From Tetzosporium hominis (lineage in GTDB: Bacteria; Bacillota; Bacilli; Bacillales_A; Planococcaceae): DNA of 64,000 nucleotides. The translations under genes and the position numbers were made by a program. This document shows, piece by piece, positions 1 through 7,398 of this stretch. The notes under the pieces are model-generated. The model worked only from the letters and a program-made list of their open reading frames with translations, made no database searches and was not told the DNA's origin. Every line of letters starts with the position of its first letter. Position 1 is the first letter of the stretch. The stretch covers positions 1-64,000 of the forward strand of contig NZ_NOKQ01000134.1 of NCBI RefSeq assembly GCF_002265435.1, given 5' to 3'.

Positions 1-74
1 CTCAGTAGCTCAGTTGGTAGAGCAAAGGACTGAAAATCCTTGTGTCGGCGGTTCGATTCCGTCCTGAGCCACCA
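1..74 (+). tRNA. tRNA-Phe (GAA), 5' end cut by window edge
   Basis: Cloverleaf with anticodon loop ctGAAaa and an encoded 3' CCA. The acceptor 3' strand CTGAGCC expects 5' GGCTCAG, but the window starts at CTCAG, so the first two bases lie outside. First visible member of a ten-gene tRNA cluster. Confidence 0.95.
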
Positions 75-80
75 TTTTAG

Positions 81-156
<76 letters not shown>

Positions 157-165
157 TAGTTTTGT

Positions 166-249
166 GGAGGGGTAGCGAAGTGGCTAAACGCGGCGGACTG
201 TAAATCCGCTCCTTAGGGTTCGGCGGTTCGAATCCGTCCCCCTCCACCA
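166..249 (+). tRNA. tRNA-Tyr (GTA)
   Basis: Class II tRNA of 84 nt with a long variable arm, anticodon GTA, acceptor GGAGGGG pairing with CCCCTCC, and encoded CCA. Confidence 0.95.
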
Positions 250-259
250 TTTTTTATTT

Positions 260-333
260 AGGGGCATAGTTTAAAGGTAGAACTACGGTCTCCAAAACCG
301 TCAGTGTGGGTTCGATTCCTACTGCCCCTGCCA
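260..333 (+). tRNA. tRNA-Trp (CCA)
   Basis: Acceptor AGGGGCA pairs with TGCCCCT, discriminator G, anticodon CCA in loop ctCCAaa, encoded 3' CCA. Confidence 0.95.
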
Positions 334-354
334 ATTCAATCATTTGTAGATCGT

Positions 355-431
355 GGCGGTCGTGGCGAAGTGGTTAACGCACCGGATTGTGATTCCGGCA
401 TTCGTGGGTTCAATTCCCATCGGTCGCCCCA
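355..431 (+). tRNA. tRNA-His (GTG), copy 1
   Basis: Anticodon GTG. An encoded extra G at -1 pairs with C73, as in bacterial tRNA-His. The acceptor is closed by G-U pairs at positions 4-69 and 5-68, and CCA is encoded. A second, nearly identical copy follows 44 bp downstream. Confidence 0.95.
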
Positions 432-474
432 TTTCTAGATGATTTTTTTGTTTTGTAGAATATAATACTACCAT

Positions 475-548
475 GGCGATCGTGGCGAAGTGGTTAACGC
501 ACCGGATTGTGATTCCGGCATTCGTGGGTTCAATTCCCATCGGTCGCC
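475..548 (+). tRNA. tRNA-His (GTG), copy 2, no encoded CCA
   Basis: Identical to copy 1 except that G4 of the acceptor is A, converting a G-U pair to A-U. The 3' end reads ...GCC followed by CTC, so the CCA tail must be added by a nucleotidyltransferase. The duplicated block stops exactly at the discriminator base. Confidence 0.9.
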
Positions 549-554
549 CTCTTT

Positions 555-629
555 TGGGGTATAGCCAAGCGGTAAGGCAACGGATTTTGATTCCGTCATG
601 CCTAGGTTCGAATCCTAGTACCCCAGCCA
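555..629 (+). tRNA. tRNA-Gln (TTG)
   Basis: Acceptor TGGGGTA pairs with TACCCCA, anticodon TTG, encoded CCA. It begins 6 bp after the second tRNA-His. Confidence 0.95.
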
Positions 630-633
630 TTTT

Positions 634-708
634 GCGGAAGTAGTTCAGTGGTAGAACACCACCTTGCCAAGGTGGGGGTCGCGAGTTCGAACCTCGTCTT
701 CCGCTCCA
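634..708 (+). tRNA. tRNA-Gly (GCC)
   Basis: Acceptor GCGGAAG pairs with CTTCCGC, anticodon GCC, encoded CCA. Confidence 0.95.
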
Positions 709-715
709 AAAAATT

Positions 716-789
716 GGCGGCATAGCCAAGTGGTAAGGCACAGGTCTGCAACACCTTTATCACCGGTTCAAATCCGGTTGCCGCCTCCA
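716..789 (+). tRNA. tRNA-Cys (GCA)
   Basis: Acceptor GGCGGCA pairs with TGCCGCC, discriminator T (U73, typical of tRNA-Cys), anticodon GCA, encoded CCA. Confidence 0.95.
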
Positions 790-802
790 TAAATACTACT
801 TT

Positions 803-886
803 GCCGGTGTGGCGGAATTGGCAGACGCGCTGGACTCAAAATCCAGTTCCTTCACGGGAGTGTCGGTTCGACCCCGACCGCCGGTA
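803..886 (+). tRNA. tRNA-Leu (CAA), no encoded CCA
   Basis: Class II tRNA with long variable arm and anticodon CAA. The acceptor GCCGGTG pairs with CGCCGGT, closing with a G-U pair. After discriminator A the sequence is TCA, so CCA is not encoded. It is the last tRNA before the terminator. Confidence 0.92.
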
Positions 887-909
887 TCAGCTTTACAAGT
901 AGTTCGTGA

Positions 910-937
910 CTCTACCTCTGCCAGGTAGAGTTTTTTT
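910..937 (+). terminator. Terminator of the tRNA cluster
   Basis: Perfect 8-bp stem CTCTACCT/AGGTAGAG with a 5-nt loop, followed by seven T. It lies 23 bp after tRNA-Leu and before the next gene's ribosome site. Confidence 0.9.
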
Positions 938-963
938 CTTTTGTTTAGGAAGGAGATGTAGAA

Positions 964-2151
964 ATGAAACAAGAACGATTATGGACAAAGAACTTTATCA
1001 TGATCTCGAGTGTCAATTTTCTACTGACACTCGTTTTTTTCTTATTAGTAGTCATTATTGGACTCTACGCTGTTGATGAGTTTAATGCTACTACCAGTCA
1101 AGCTGGACTCGTTACTGGAATTTTTATAGTGGGTACTTTAATTGGAAGACTATTTATTGGAGCTCGTATTGAGCGAATAGGTCGAAAGAAAACATTAATT
1201 ATAGGATTTATCTTCTTTAATACAGTGACCTTATTCTATTTTTTCTCTTCATCCATTCCAGTATTACTGATCACTCGTCTGCTTCATGGAATCTCTTTAG
1301 GTATTGCTAGCACGGCCGCAGCCACTATCGTAGCATTCATAATCCCGATGGCTAGAAGAGGGGAAGGAATTGGATACTTCAGCATGAGTTCCACACTGGC
1401 GACAGCCATCGGTCCTTTTGTCGGTTTGTTACTTACTCAAGTTACTACATTCCAAACCATTTTCGCTATCTGTTTTGGTGTAGGTATAGTTGGATTACTA
1501 GCTGGCTTGGTAGTTCAAGTTCCAAATCTGAAACTTGATGTAGCTAAAGAGCCTGGTGTTAAGCAGAAATTTTCAGTTCGACGTTATTTAGAACCATCCG
1601 CGATCCCAATAGCTTTCGTCACTCTTGCTGTTGCCTTTTGTTTCTCTAGTGTTCTATCCTTTATGAACTTCTATGCTATTGAACAAGATTTGATTAAAGC
1701 AGCGAGTGTGTTCTTCTTAGTCTATGCCATTTCAGTACTAGTCTCTCGTCCCTTCACTGGACGACTAATGGACTTGAAAGGTGCCAACTATGTGATGTAT
1801 CCTGCATTAGTATTGCTTGCGGCAGGACTTGTAGTGCTGGGTTCGGCAACTAGCTCTTTAAGCTTTTTGATCGCAGCGTCCCTGATTGGCTTTGGTTTTG
1901 GGAATATTCAATCGTGCACACAAGCGATAGCGGTAAAAATTACACCAAGAGAACGTATGGGTATGGCGACTTCTACATTCTTTATCTTTTTAGATGCTGG
2001 TTTAGGCTTCGGCCCGTATATTTTAGGTTTTGTTTTAGGTATAGTGAGTTTTTCACAAATGTATCTGAGTCTTGGTTTTGTGGCATTCGTAACCATAGGT
2101 CTTTATTATGCTGTCTATGGTAGAAGTGAGAAGGACCGGCTTTCCATCTAA
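964..2151 (+). CDS. MFS drug/solute efflux transporter
   Basis: 395-residue polytopic membrane protein with about 12 hydrophobic segments. Between segments 2 and 3 (residues 61-76) lies the MFS motif A signature, G-R-L-F-I-G-A-R-I-E-R-I-G-R-K-K, which marks a proton-coupled major facilitator. The size and motif fit drug:H+ antiporter-like members such as B. subtilis YwoG or YfkF; the substrate cannot be read from the sequence. The start ATG follows AGGAAGGAG by a good distance. It is monocistronic, between the tRNA terminator and the proS promoter, with no terminator visible before that promoter. Confidence 0.85.
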   Translation: MKQERLWTKNFIMISSVNFLLTLVFFLLVVIIGLYAVDEFNATTSQAGLVTGIFIVGTLIGRLFIGARIERIGRKKTLIIGFIFFNTVTLFYFFSSSIPVLLITRLLHGISLGIASTAAATIVAFIIPMARRGEGIGYFSMSSTLATAIGPFVGLLLTQVTTFQTIFAICFGVGIVGLLAGLVVQVPNLKLDVAKEPGVKQKFSVRRYLEPSAIPIAFVTLAVAFCFSSVLSFMNFYAIEQDLIKAASVFFLVYAISVLVSRPFTGRLMDLKGANYVMYPALVLLAAGLVVLGSATSSLSFLIAASLIGFGFGNIQSCTQAIAVKITPRERMGMATSTFFIFLDAGLGFGPYILGFVLGIVSFSQMYLSLGFVAFVTIGLYYAVYGRSEKDRLSI

Positions 2152-2156
2152 TCATA

Positions 2157-2185
2157 TTGCGCAACTACAGATTTTTTGTTATAGT
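2157..2185 (+). promoter_or_regulatory. SigA-type promoter of the proS T-box leader
   Basis: TTGCGC, 17-bp spacer, TATAGT. It starts 6 bp after the MFS stop codon and directly precedes the T-box leader, giving a start near 2192. Confidence 0.7.
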
Positions 2186-2191
2186 GAATTT

Positions 2192-2429
2192 CATATAGAA
2201 GAGTCTTTGAAGTGGTCAAGTAAGTGACATACACGTTCAGAAAGTGCAGTGAGTGATGAGAGCTGCGCCGTCCCTATGTGCTGAAACCTCCCACGGAGAT
2301 GCTGTGCAAACACAGCCGGCCCGCTACCGATACAAAGCGCTTGAGATCGTCCTCGTGACGAATGAAGGTGGTACCGTGTCTATCCAGCAGGAAGACGCCC
2401 TTTGGGGTGTTTTTCTGCTTTTTATTTTG
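2192..2429 (+). promoter_or_regulatory. T-box leader of proS (tRNA-Pro sensing)
   Basis: A structured leader of about 240 nt carries the T-box core GAAGGTGGTACCGTG at 2363-2377, followed by a strong terminator at 2386-2429. T-box elements bind uncharged tRNA through a specifier codon and the T-box bulge, and prevent termination when the tRNA is uncharged. A plausible specifier region is GAAACCTCCC near 2283-2292, which contains proline codons CCT/CCC. The downstream gene is prolyl-tRNA synthetase, so tRNA-Pro is the expected ligand. The exact specifier position is inference. Confidence 0.9.
2386..2429 (+). terminator. Regulatory terminator of the proS T-box
   Basis: The arms AGCAGGAAGACGCCC and GGGGTGTTTTTCTGCT form about 15 pairs including G-U, followed by a T-rich tail. 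It ends 24 bp before the proS ATG. Confidence 0.85.
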
Positions 2430-2452
2430 TCAAAATCAAAGGAGGCAATACT

Positions 2453-3889
2453 ATGTCAGTGCAACAAAACGATTTTTCTAAGTGGTATATTGATACAATT
2501 CAAAAAGCAGATTTGATGGATTACACACCAGTTCGTGGGTGTATTGCATTCAAACCAGACGGTTATGAACTGTGGGAGCGAATTCAAGCAGAGATGGATC
2601 GTCGCTTTAAAGAGACGGGTCACCGCAATGCGTACTTTCCAATGTTAATTCCGGAGTCGTTCTTCCAAAAAGAGAAGGATCATATCGAAGGATTCTCACC
2701 AGAACTTCCTTGGGTGACTGAAGCTGCAGGAGAACAGTTAGAAGAGCGTCTTGCACTTCGTCCTACATCGGAGACGATGATTGGGCATCTGTACTCTGAT
2801 TGGATCAAGAGCTACCGTGACCTGCCTGTTCTTATCAACCAGTGGGCAAACGTATTCCGTTGGGAGAAAAAGACTCTGCCATTCATTCGGACTTCTGAGT
2901 TTTTATGGCAAGAAGGACACACAGCACATGTAGACGAAGAAGATGCCCGTAAAGAAACGATGCAGATGCTTCAAGTCTATAAGGAAGTTGTGGAAGACTT
3001 ACTTGCGATTCCAGTTTACGATGGCCAAAAGACACCTTCAGAGCGTTTTGCTGGAGCGGTAGATACGTATTCTATCGAGGCAATGATGAAGGACGGGAAG
3101 GCTGTTCAGGCTGGAACATCTCACTACTTAGGTACAAAATTTGCAGAAGCCTTTGATATTAAGTACTTGAATAAAGAAAACAAGCACGTTCACGTGCATA
3201 CGACATCTTGGGGAACGTCTACTCGTTTGATCGGTGCTATGATTATGGTTCACGGAGACGAGCAAGGTCTTGTATTGCCACCAAAAATGGCGCCGACACA
3301 AGTTGTTTTGATTCCAGTAGGGCCTTGGAAGAAGAAGCCTGAAATCGTTGAGAACTTGGATAAAGTCTTCGCTGAATTAAAAGCAAAAGGGATCCGTGTG
3401 AAACTTGATGATTCGGATCAATCTCCTGGTTACAAGTTCAACGAGTGGGAATTGAAAGGTGTTCCTGTACGCGTAGAATTAGGTCCTCGTGATTTAGAGA
3501 ATGGCCAAGCGCTTATGAAAGCACGTGATGCAGAAGAGAAGACAGCAGTCGCTCTTGACGACCTAGTCGCATCGATTGAAAATGAGTTAACAGTGATGCA
3601 GACTCGACTTTATGACAAAGCGGTAGCTTTCCGTGAAGAGAACAGTCATACGCATGTGGATACATTAGATGAGTTAAAAGCACATATCGAATCTTCACAA
3701 ACAGAAGGAAAGATTCCTGGATGGATTCTTGGCGGCTGGTGTGGAGAAGACGCTTGTGAAGAGAACGTCAAAGAAGAGACGAAATTCACGACGCGAAACA
3801 TTCCTTTCAATCCACCGACTGAGAAGAAAACATGTGTCAACTGTGGAAAAGAAGCAAAACACAGCGTGTGGTTCGGCCGCGCGTATTAA
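2453..3889 (+). CDS. proS: Prolyl-tRNA synthetase, archaeal/eukaryal-type (ProS type 3)
   Basis: Class II synthetase of 478 residues that charges tRNA-Pro in the cytoplasm. The motif 2 region FRWEKKTLPFIRTSEFLWQE and motif 3 GTSTRLIGAMIMVHGDEQG are clear. A C-terminal zinc-type domain with CGEDACEE and CVNCGKEA, ending in Y, is diagnostic of the short type 3 enzyme. The long bacterial form with an editing insertion (about 565 residues, as in B. subtilis) is different. The ATG at 2453 is chosen because it follows AAAGGAGG; an upstream in-frame ATG at 2402 lies inside the terminator hairpin. Regulated by the T-box leader. Confidence 0.95.
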   Translation: MSVQQNDFSKWYIDTIQKADLMDYTPVRGCIAFKPDGYELWERIQAEMDRRFKETGHRNAYFPMLIPESFFQKEKDHIEGFSPELPWVTEAAGEQLEERLALRPTSETMIGHLYSDWIKSYRDLPVLINQWANVFRWEKKTLPFIRTSEFLWQEGHTAHVDEEDARKETMQMLQVYKEVVEDLLAIPVYDGQKTPSERFAGAVDTYSIEAMMKDGKAVQAGTSHYLGTKFAEAFDIKYLNKENKHVHVHTTSWGTSTRLIGAMIMVHGDEQGLVLPPKMAPTQVVLIPVGPWKKKPEIVENLDKVFAELKAKGIRVKLDDSDQSPGYKFNEWELKGVPVRVELGPRDLENGQALMKARDAEEKTAVALDDLVASIENELTVMQTRLYDKAVAFREENSHTHVDTLDELKAHIESSQTEGKIPGWILGGWCGEDACEENVKEETKFTTRNIPFNPPTEKKTCVNCGKEAKHSVWFGRAY

Positions 3890-3892
3890 TAC

Positions 3893-3928
3893 AAAACGCC
3901 TGGATGTCCGAGGACATCCAGGCGTTTT
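3893..3928. terminator. Terminator after proS
   Basis: Perfect long stem, AAAACGCCTGGATGTCC against GGACATCCAGGCGTTTT, loop of two bases. The arms end in A and T runs, so it can act in both directions. Confidence 0.92.
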
Positions 3929-4048
3929 CTGATCCGGTTGAATTTGCATAAGCATCTAGTAGTTGGTTGGTCACTAGAGAAGGGTAACTGTGTAAAGAGT
4001 GAAGGGTCATGGGTTGGCTTCACTATAAAGTAGTTGAGACCGGACCAG

Positions 4049-4077
4049 CCTCTGTCAGGACTCTCACCTGACAGAGG
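4049..4077 (-). terminator. Hairpin abutting the 3' end of the gene at 4078
   Basis: Perfect 11-bp stem CCTCTGTCAGG/CCTGACAGAGG beginning right after the minus-strand stop codon. No T run follows, so it may be a weak terminator or an RNA-stabilising 3' hairpin. The rest of 3929-4048 shows nothing recognisable. Confidence 0.4.
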
Positions 4078-4593
4078 TTATTCGTAACGGGAAGCGTCGA
4101 ATGGAAGCTCCACTTGATAGTTCTGCGCATTAACAAGTCCTGATACTTTATTGGCGTTACGTTCGTACTGAAGGGCTTTTTCCCGGTACTCATCTGGTTC
4201 AAAGCGAGCATAGCGCATGTAAGCGACTGTGTCTCCGTATCCAAACTCCGGTTGTTCTTTTGAAGATGCTCCGAGTTGTTTGTATATTTTGGCTTGTGCA
4301 CGAAGCTGCATCGCATACTCGATTGCTTCAACTAGTGGAATGGCTTCGCCTTGATAGTCGATTGCATTCGCTATATTGGCTTCATAAATCAAACGGTCGA
4401 GAAGCATGATATCTTGGCGGACCTGCTTGATTTCAAAATCCACATCTTCCACACCGCGTTTTTGTTCCTGTAAAGGCTGTCCTTTTTCTGCTACAGTAAA
4501 CGCGACGCGAAGCATCTCTTGTTCGAGCTCTTGTACTTGCTTAGTCAATAAACTGCGCAGACGAATTCCATCTGCTAGTGTAAATCTTGCCAT
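4078..4593 (-). CDS. Helical DIP1984-like protein of unknown function
   Basis: 171 residues, predicted almost entirely alpha-helical, with no signal peptide or membrane segment. The N-terminal half (about 1-70) looks like a coiled coil (LLTKQVQELEQEM, VDFEIKQVRQDIMLLDRL). The end, NAQNYQVELPFD, and the central NAIDYQGEAIPLVEAIE resemble the layout of the DIP1984/septicolysin-like family; this is a weak, remembered similarity. The ATG directly follows the TAG stop of the upstream B3/B4 gene, so the two are translationally coupled. Function unknown. Confidence 0.6.
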   Translation of the reverse strand: MARFTLADGIRLRSLLTKQVQELEQEMLRVAFTVAEKGQPLQEQKRGVEDVDFEIKQVRQDIMLLDRLIYEANIANAIDYQGEAIPLVEAIEYAMQLRAQAKIYKQLGASSKEQPEFGYGDTVAYMRYARFEPDEYREKALQYERNANKVSGLVNAQNYQVELPFDASRYE

Positions 4594-5283
4594 CTAAATC
4601 ATTCCTTCTGGTTTTGTCTTGGTTAGTACGACTGAAGATGAATCTCCTCCGTGGACTTGAATAAACATCGACGACACGGCTTGTAGTAGCTTGTCTGCTT
4701 GTTCTTCGTCCATATCTGGTGTGAAGTAAACGACATGGAGTGCCTCAGTCGTACTCGTCGTCACAGCTGAACGCTTCGAATCCACATATGGGCTTCCAAA
4801 TGCCCCTTCGTCATCAGAAGAGTGCACAATTCCAGTGAGGGAAGTAGTGCGTCCGTTCAATGCATCGTAGTTCGTATCATTTGTACCAATAGAGAACGTA
4901 ACGTCTCCTGAGAGGGTGCTTGTATCATACAGCCCAAACGGAATGCCGTAATAAAGAGAAAAGAATGTATTGCTGTCGACTCCGGAGTGGACTGGTGTGA
5001 AATAGTTTTGTTTGGCTACTCTTCGGTAGAGAGCTTCTGCCGATGGACGGTACCGTGACGGATTCGATCCAGTCAGTTTAAACAGAGAGCGCCATGAATT
5101 GAGACGGTCAAAATGGGAGAGACCTTTCTCTTCGATTTCAAAAAACAATTGTTCTTGGAACAGTTGCAGGCGCCCTTTAAGCATTTGGGGCGAGTCCCCT
5201 ACAGAAATTTTGGTATAATGGATAAGGCCGATTTTTAGCTCAGGTACAAGTTCAACGAGCTGTGGCTCTAATGCAACACGCAT
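4594..5283 (-). CDS. B3/B4 tRNA-binding domain protein (PheRS-beta-like)
   Basis: 229-residue cytoplasmic protein related to the stand-alone B3/B4 domain family (COG3382), the domain that in PheRS beta edits mischarged Tyr-tRNA-Phe. Seen: LTGSNPSRYRPSAEALYRRV (about residues 70-90), the substrate-lid type segment of this family, then VDSNTFFSLYYGIPFGLYD. Stand-alone members have been proposed to deacylate mischarged tRNAs or free amino-acyl species; that role is inferred. ATG at 5283 is preferred over the GTG at 5289 because it lies 6 nt after AAAGGGTGG. First gene of a two-gene minus-strand operon, divergent from queG. Confidence 0.75.
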   Translation of the reverse strand: MRVALEPQLVELVPELKIGLIHYTKISVGDSPQMLKGRLQLFQEQLFFEIEEKGLSHFDRLNSWRSLFKLTGSNPSRYRPSAEALYRRVAKQNYFTPVHSGVDSNTFFSLYYGIPFGLYDTSTLSGDVTFSIGTNDTNYDALNGRTTSLTGIVHSSDDEGAFGSPYVDSKRSAVTTSTTEALHVVYFTPDMDEEQADKLLQAVSSMFIQVHGGDSSSVVLTKTKPEGMI

Positions 5284-5332
5284 ACACACCCACCCTTTCT
5301 ACATAGAAATCATACCATAGGAGGTGAGGCAG

Positions 5333-6466
5333 GTGAACGTACGCGACTTTCAACAACAACTCATTCACTATGCCCATTCCATTGGAATCGATAAAATAGG
5401 TTTTGCTTCTGCTGCACCGTTTCCTGACTTGAAGCAGCGTCTTCTTGTACAGCAACAACTTGGCTACGCATCTGGATTTGAAGAACCTGACATTACTAAG
5501 CGTACAGAGCCAGTACAATTATTAGATGGTGTGCAGACAATCATCTCGATTGCGCTTGCATACCCATCGAAAATGAAAGATGCACCACAAAGCAAACGTG
5601 GGGCAAGACGTGGTATTTTTGCAAGAGCTTCTTGGGGAATGGATTACCATACCGTACTACGAGAAAAACTGGCAAAGCTAGAGGCATTTATCTTAGTTCA
5701 TGCCCCAGACGCCAAATTGAAGTCTATGGTTGATACGGGGGAACTGTCCGATCGTGCCGTGGCAGAGCGAGCCGGAATTGGCTGGAGTGCCAAGAACTGT
5801 TCTATCATCACACCTGAGTTTGGATCTTATGTCTATCTAGGGGAGATGCTAACGAATCTACCTTTTGAACCTTCTGTACCTATGGAAGACGAGTGTGGAG
5901 ACTGTACATTGTGTCTAGATGTCTGTCCTACTGGAGCTTTGATTGAAGGGGGCCAACTGAACGCTAAGCGCTGTATCGCATTCCTCACTCAGACAAAGAC
6001 GATGGTACCCAAAGAGTTCCGTGCGAAAATCGGAAACCGTCTTTATGGGTGTGATACCTGCCAGACGGTCTGTCCGAAAAATAAAGGCAAACATTCAGCA
6101 CACCAACACGACTTTACACCGGATCCAGAGCTCGTAAAACCACTTTTAATGCCCCTGCTTGAACATACCAATCGTACATTCAAAGAAACGTATGGACACA
6201 TGTCAGGAGCCTGGCGAGGAAAGAATCCCATTCAGCGAAACGCCATCATTGCACTTGTTCACTTCAAAGAGCGAGAGGCTATCTCAAAGCTGATGACTAT
6301 TCTTTCAGAAGATCCACGCCCGGTTATGCGAGGGACGGCAGCATGGGCTTTAGGGGAACTTACTTCGACCGAGGGCATGGAAGCATTACGAAACCAACTT
6401 GATCAAGAAAAAGAAGGACTAGTAATCGAAGAAATACAAGAGGCTTTACTAAAAGGAGAACAATAA
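5333..6466 (+). CDS. queG: Epoxyqueuosine reductase QueG
   Basis: 377-residue cytoplasmic enzyme for the last step of queuosine synthesis, reducing epoxyqueuosine to queuosine in the wobble position of tRNAs, using cobalamin and two 4Fe-4S clusters. Catalytic Asp134 is in DTGELSDRAVAERAG. Ferredoxin-like cysteines CGDCTLCLDVCP (188-198), C214 and CDTCQTVCP (240-248) bind the clusters. A HEAT-like C-terminus follows (EDPRPVMRGTAAWALGEL). GTG at 5333 is preferred to the GTG at 5324 because AGGAGG (5319-5324) is then 8 nt upstream. Its stop overlaps the trmL start (TAATG), coupling two tRNA-modification genes. Confidence 0.93.
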   Translation: MNVRDFQQQLIHYAHSIGIDKIGFASAAPFPDLKQRLLVQQQLGYASGFEEPDITKRTEPVQLLDGVQTIISIALAYPSKMKDAPQSKRGARRGIFARASWGMDYHTVLREKLAKLEAFILVHAPDAKLKSMVDTGELSDRAVAERAGIGWSAKNCSIITPEFGSYVYLGEMLTNLPFEPSVPMEDECGDCTLCLDVCPTGALIEGGQLNAKRCIAFLTQTKTMVPKEFRAKIGNRLYGCDTCQTVCPKNKGKHSAHQHDFTPDPELVKPLLMPLLEHTNRTFKETYGHMSGAWRGKNPIQRNAIIALVHFKEREAISKLMTILSEDPRPVMRGTAAWALGELTSTEGMEALRNQLDQEKEGLVIEEIQEALLKGEQ

Positions 6467-6939
6467 TGGCCATCCATATCGTACTTTATCAACCACAGAT
6501 TCCTGCAAATACAGGAAACATTGCGCGCACTTGCGCAGGAACAGGTGTCAAACTGCACTTGATCAAACCTCTCGGATTTTCAACAGACGACAAGATGTTG
6601 AAGCGAGCAGGACTTGATTATTGGGAGCATGTCGACATCACGTATCACGAGTCACTTGAAGAGTTTGTTGGCGCATATCCACAAGGAGAGTTCTTTTTAC
6701 TAACGAAATTTGGTTCAAAACCTCATACAGACTTTGATTTTAGCGATTCAAATAAAGACTATTTCTTTATTTTTGGTCGTGAAACTACAGGTCTTCCAGT
6801 CGAATTTCGAGAAGCACACCCAGACCGAGCGCTTCGGATTCCGATGAACGACAATATTCGTTCTTTAAATCTGTCGAACACAGCGGCGATTCTAGCATAT
6901 GAAGCATTGCGTCAGCAGAACTACCCAGGACTACATTAA
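6466..6939 (+). CDS. trmL: tRNA (cytidine(34)-2'-O)-methyltransferase TrmL
   Basis: 157-residue SPOUT methyltransferase that 2'-O-methylates the wobble base of tRNA-Leu species. Seen: N-terminal IVLYQPQIPANTGNIART with the conserved N and R of the family, FIFGRETTGLP (about 103-113) and the knot segment RIPMNDNIRSLNLSNTAAIL, which forms the SAM site. Length is typical (YibK/TrmL about 155-160). Overlaps queG by one base and probably shares its transcript. Confidence 0.95.
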   Translation: MAIHIVLYQPQIPANTGNIARTCAGTGVKLHLIKPLGFSTDDKMLKRAGLDYWEHVDITYHESLEEFVGAYPQGEFFLLTKFGSKPHTDFDFSDSNKDYFFIFGRETTGLPVEFREAHPDRALRIPMNDNIRSLNLSNTAAILAYEALRQQNYPGLH

Positions 6940-6941
6940 AA

Positions 6942-6972
6942 AAGGACAGCCTCCCAAATAGGGGCTGTCCTT
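6942..6972. terminator. Bidirectional terminator between trmL and a micro-gene
   Basis: AAGGACAGCCTC with GGGGCTGTCCTT. On the minus strand the hairpin is followed by seven T, so it terminates the 32-codon gene at 6980-7078. In the plus direction it is flanked by TTCTTTC and probably ends queG-trmL. Confidence 0.8.
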
Positions 6973-6979
6973 CTTTCAC

Positions 6980-7078
6980 TTATTTTTGTGTTGTTGAACC
7001 TGGTTTATCATCATAGCCTGCAGTAAAGATTGCAGAAAGGAATGCTACACATACACCGAGGATTAAAAGTAATTTCAT
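6980..7078 (-). CDS. 32-residue membrane micro-protein
   Basis: MKLLLILGVCVAFLSAIFTA followed by GYDDKPGSTTQK: one hydrophobic helix and a short polar tail, 32 residues. The ATG has AGGAGG 8 nt upstream (CTAGGAGGCACAACCC), TATACT lies upstream as a -10, and a strong T-run terminator follows, so the unit is a complete transcription unit. I do not recognise a named family. It could be a small membrane regulator or a secreted peptide. Confidence 0.65.
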   Translation of the reverse strand: MKLLLILGVCVAFLSAIFTAGYDDKPGSTTQK

Positions 7079-7213
7079 GGGTTGTGCCTCCTAGCTTAAT
7101 AGTCTCCTTTCAGTATACAGGAATAAAAACAAAAAAGAAACGCCAGCGTTCGGCTATTTATGGCAAAATGACGTCAATTGGGCTAACATGATAGAAAAAG
7201 GAGGAGACGACAC

Positions 7214-7393
7214 ATGACGAAAGAAAACACATCTAAAGAAAACGGCTCTATGGCATCCAACATGGAAGAAGTAAAACAGCTCGGCAAGCAAATGGAAAAA
7301 TTGCGCGATGAGCGAGAACTATCTCAAGATGAGCGTGTCGCAGATCCAAGCCAACACGATAAATCACCAGAGATTCAAAAACGCGAGGAGTGA
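7214..7393 (+). CDS. 59-residue charged hypothetical protein
   Basis: A short gene starting at ATG 7214 behind AAGGAGGAGA and ending TGA at 7391-7393. The protein is very hydrophilic (MTKENTSKENGSMASNMEEV, then QLGKQMEKLRDERELSQDER and a tail ending EIQKREE), with one short predicted helix and no cysteine or hydrophobic segment. Its stop overlaps the ribosome-binding region of the aldo/keto reductase gene, so the two are probably co-transcribed. No family recognised. Confidence 0.65.
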   Translation: MTKENTSKENGSMASNMEEVKQLGKQMEKLRDERELSQDERVADPSQHDKSPEIQKREE

Positions 7394-7398
7394 CATCA

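Noticed and set aside
340-790. Long minus-strand frames across the tRNA genes
   Set aside because: They are antisense translations of repeated tRNA arms (typical RGSNSRPP-like strings) with no ribosome site; the DNA is fully explained by tRNAs.
2402-2452. Extended proS start at 2402
   Set aside because: The codons fall inside the T-box terminator hairpin, while ATG 2453 has AAAGGAGG at the right distance.
3929-4048. Small gene or RNA after proS
   Set aside because: No frame with a ribosome site, no terminator of its own and no recognisable structure.
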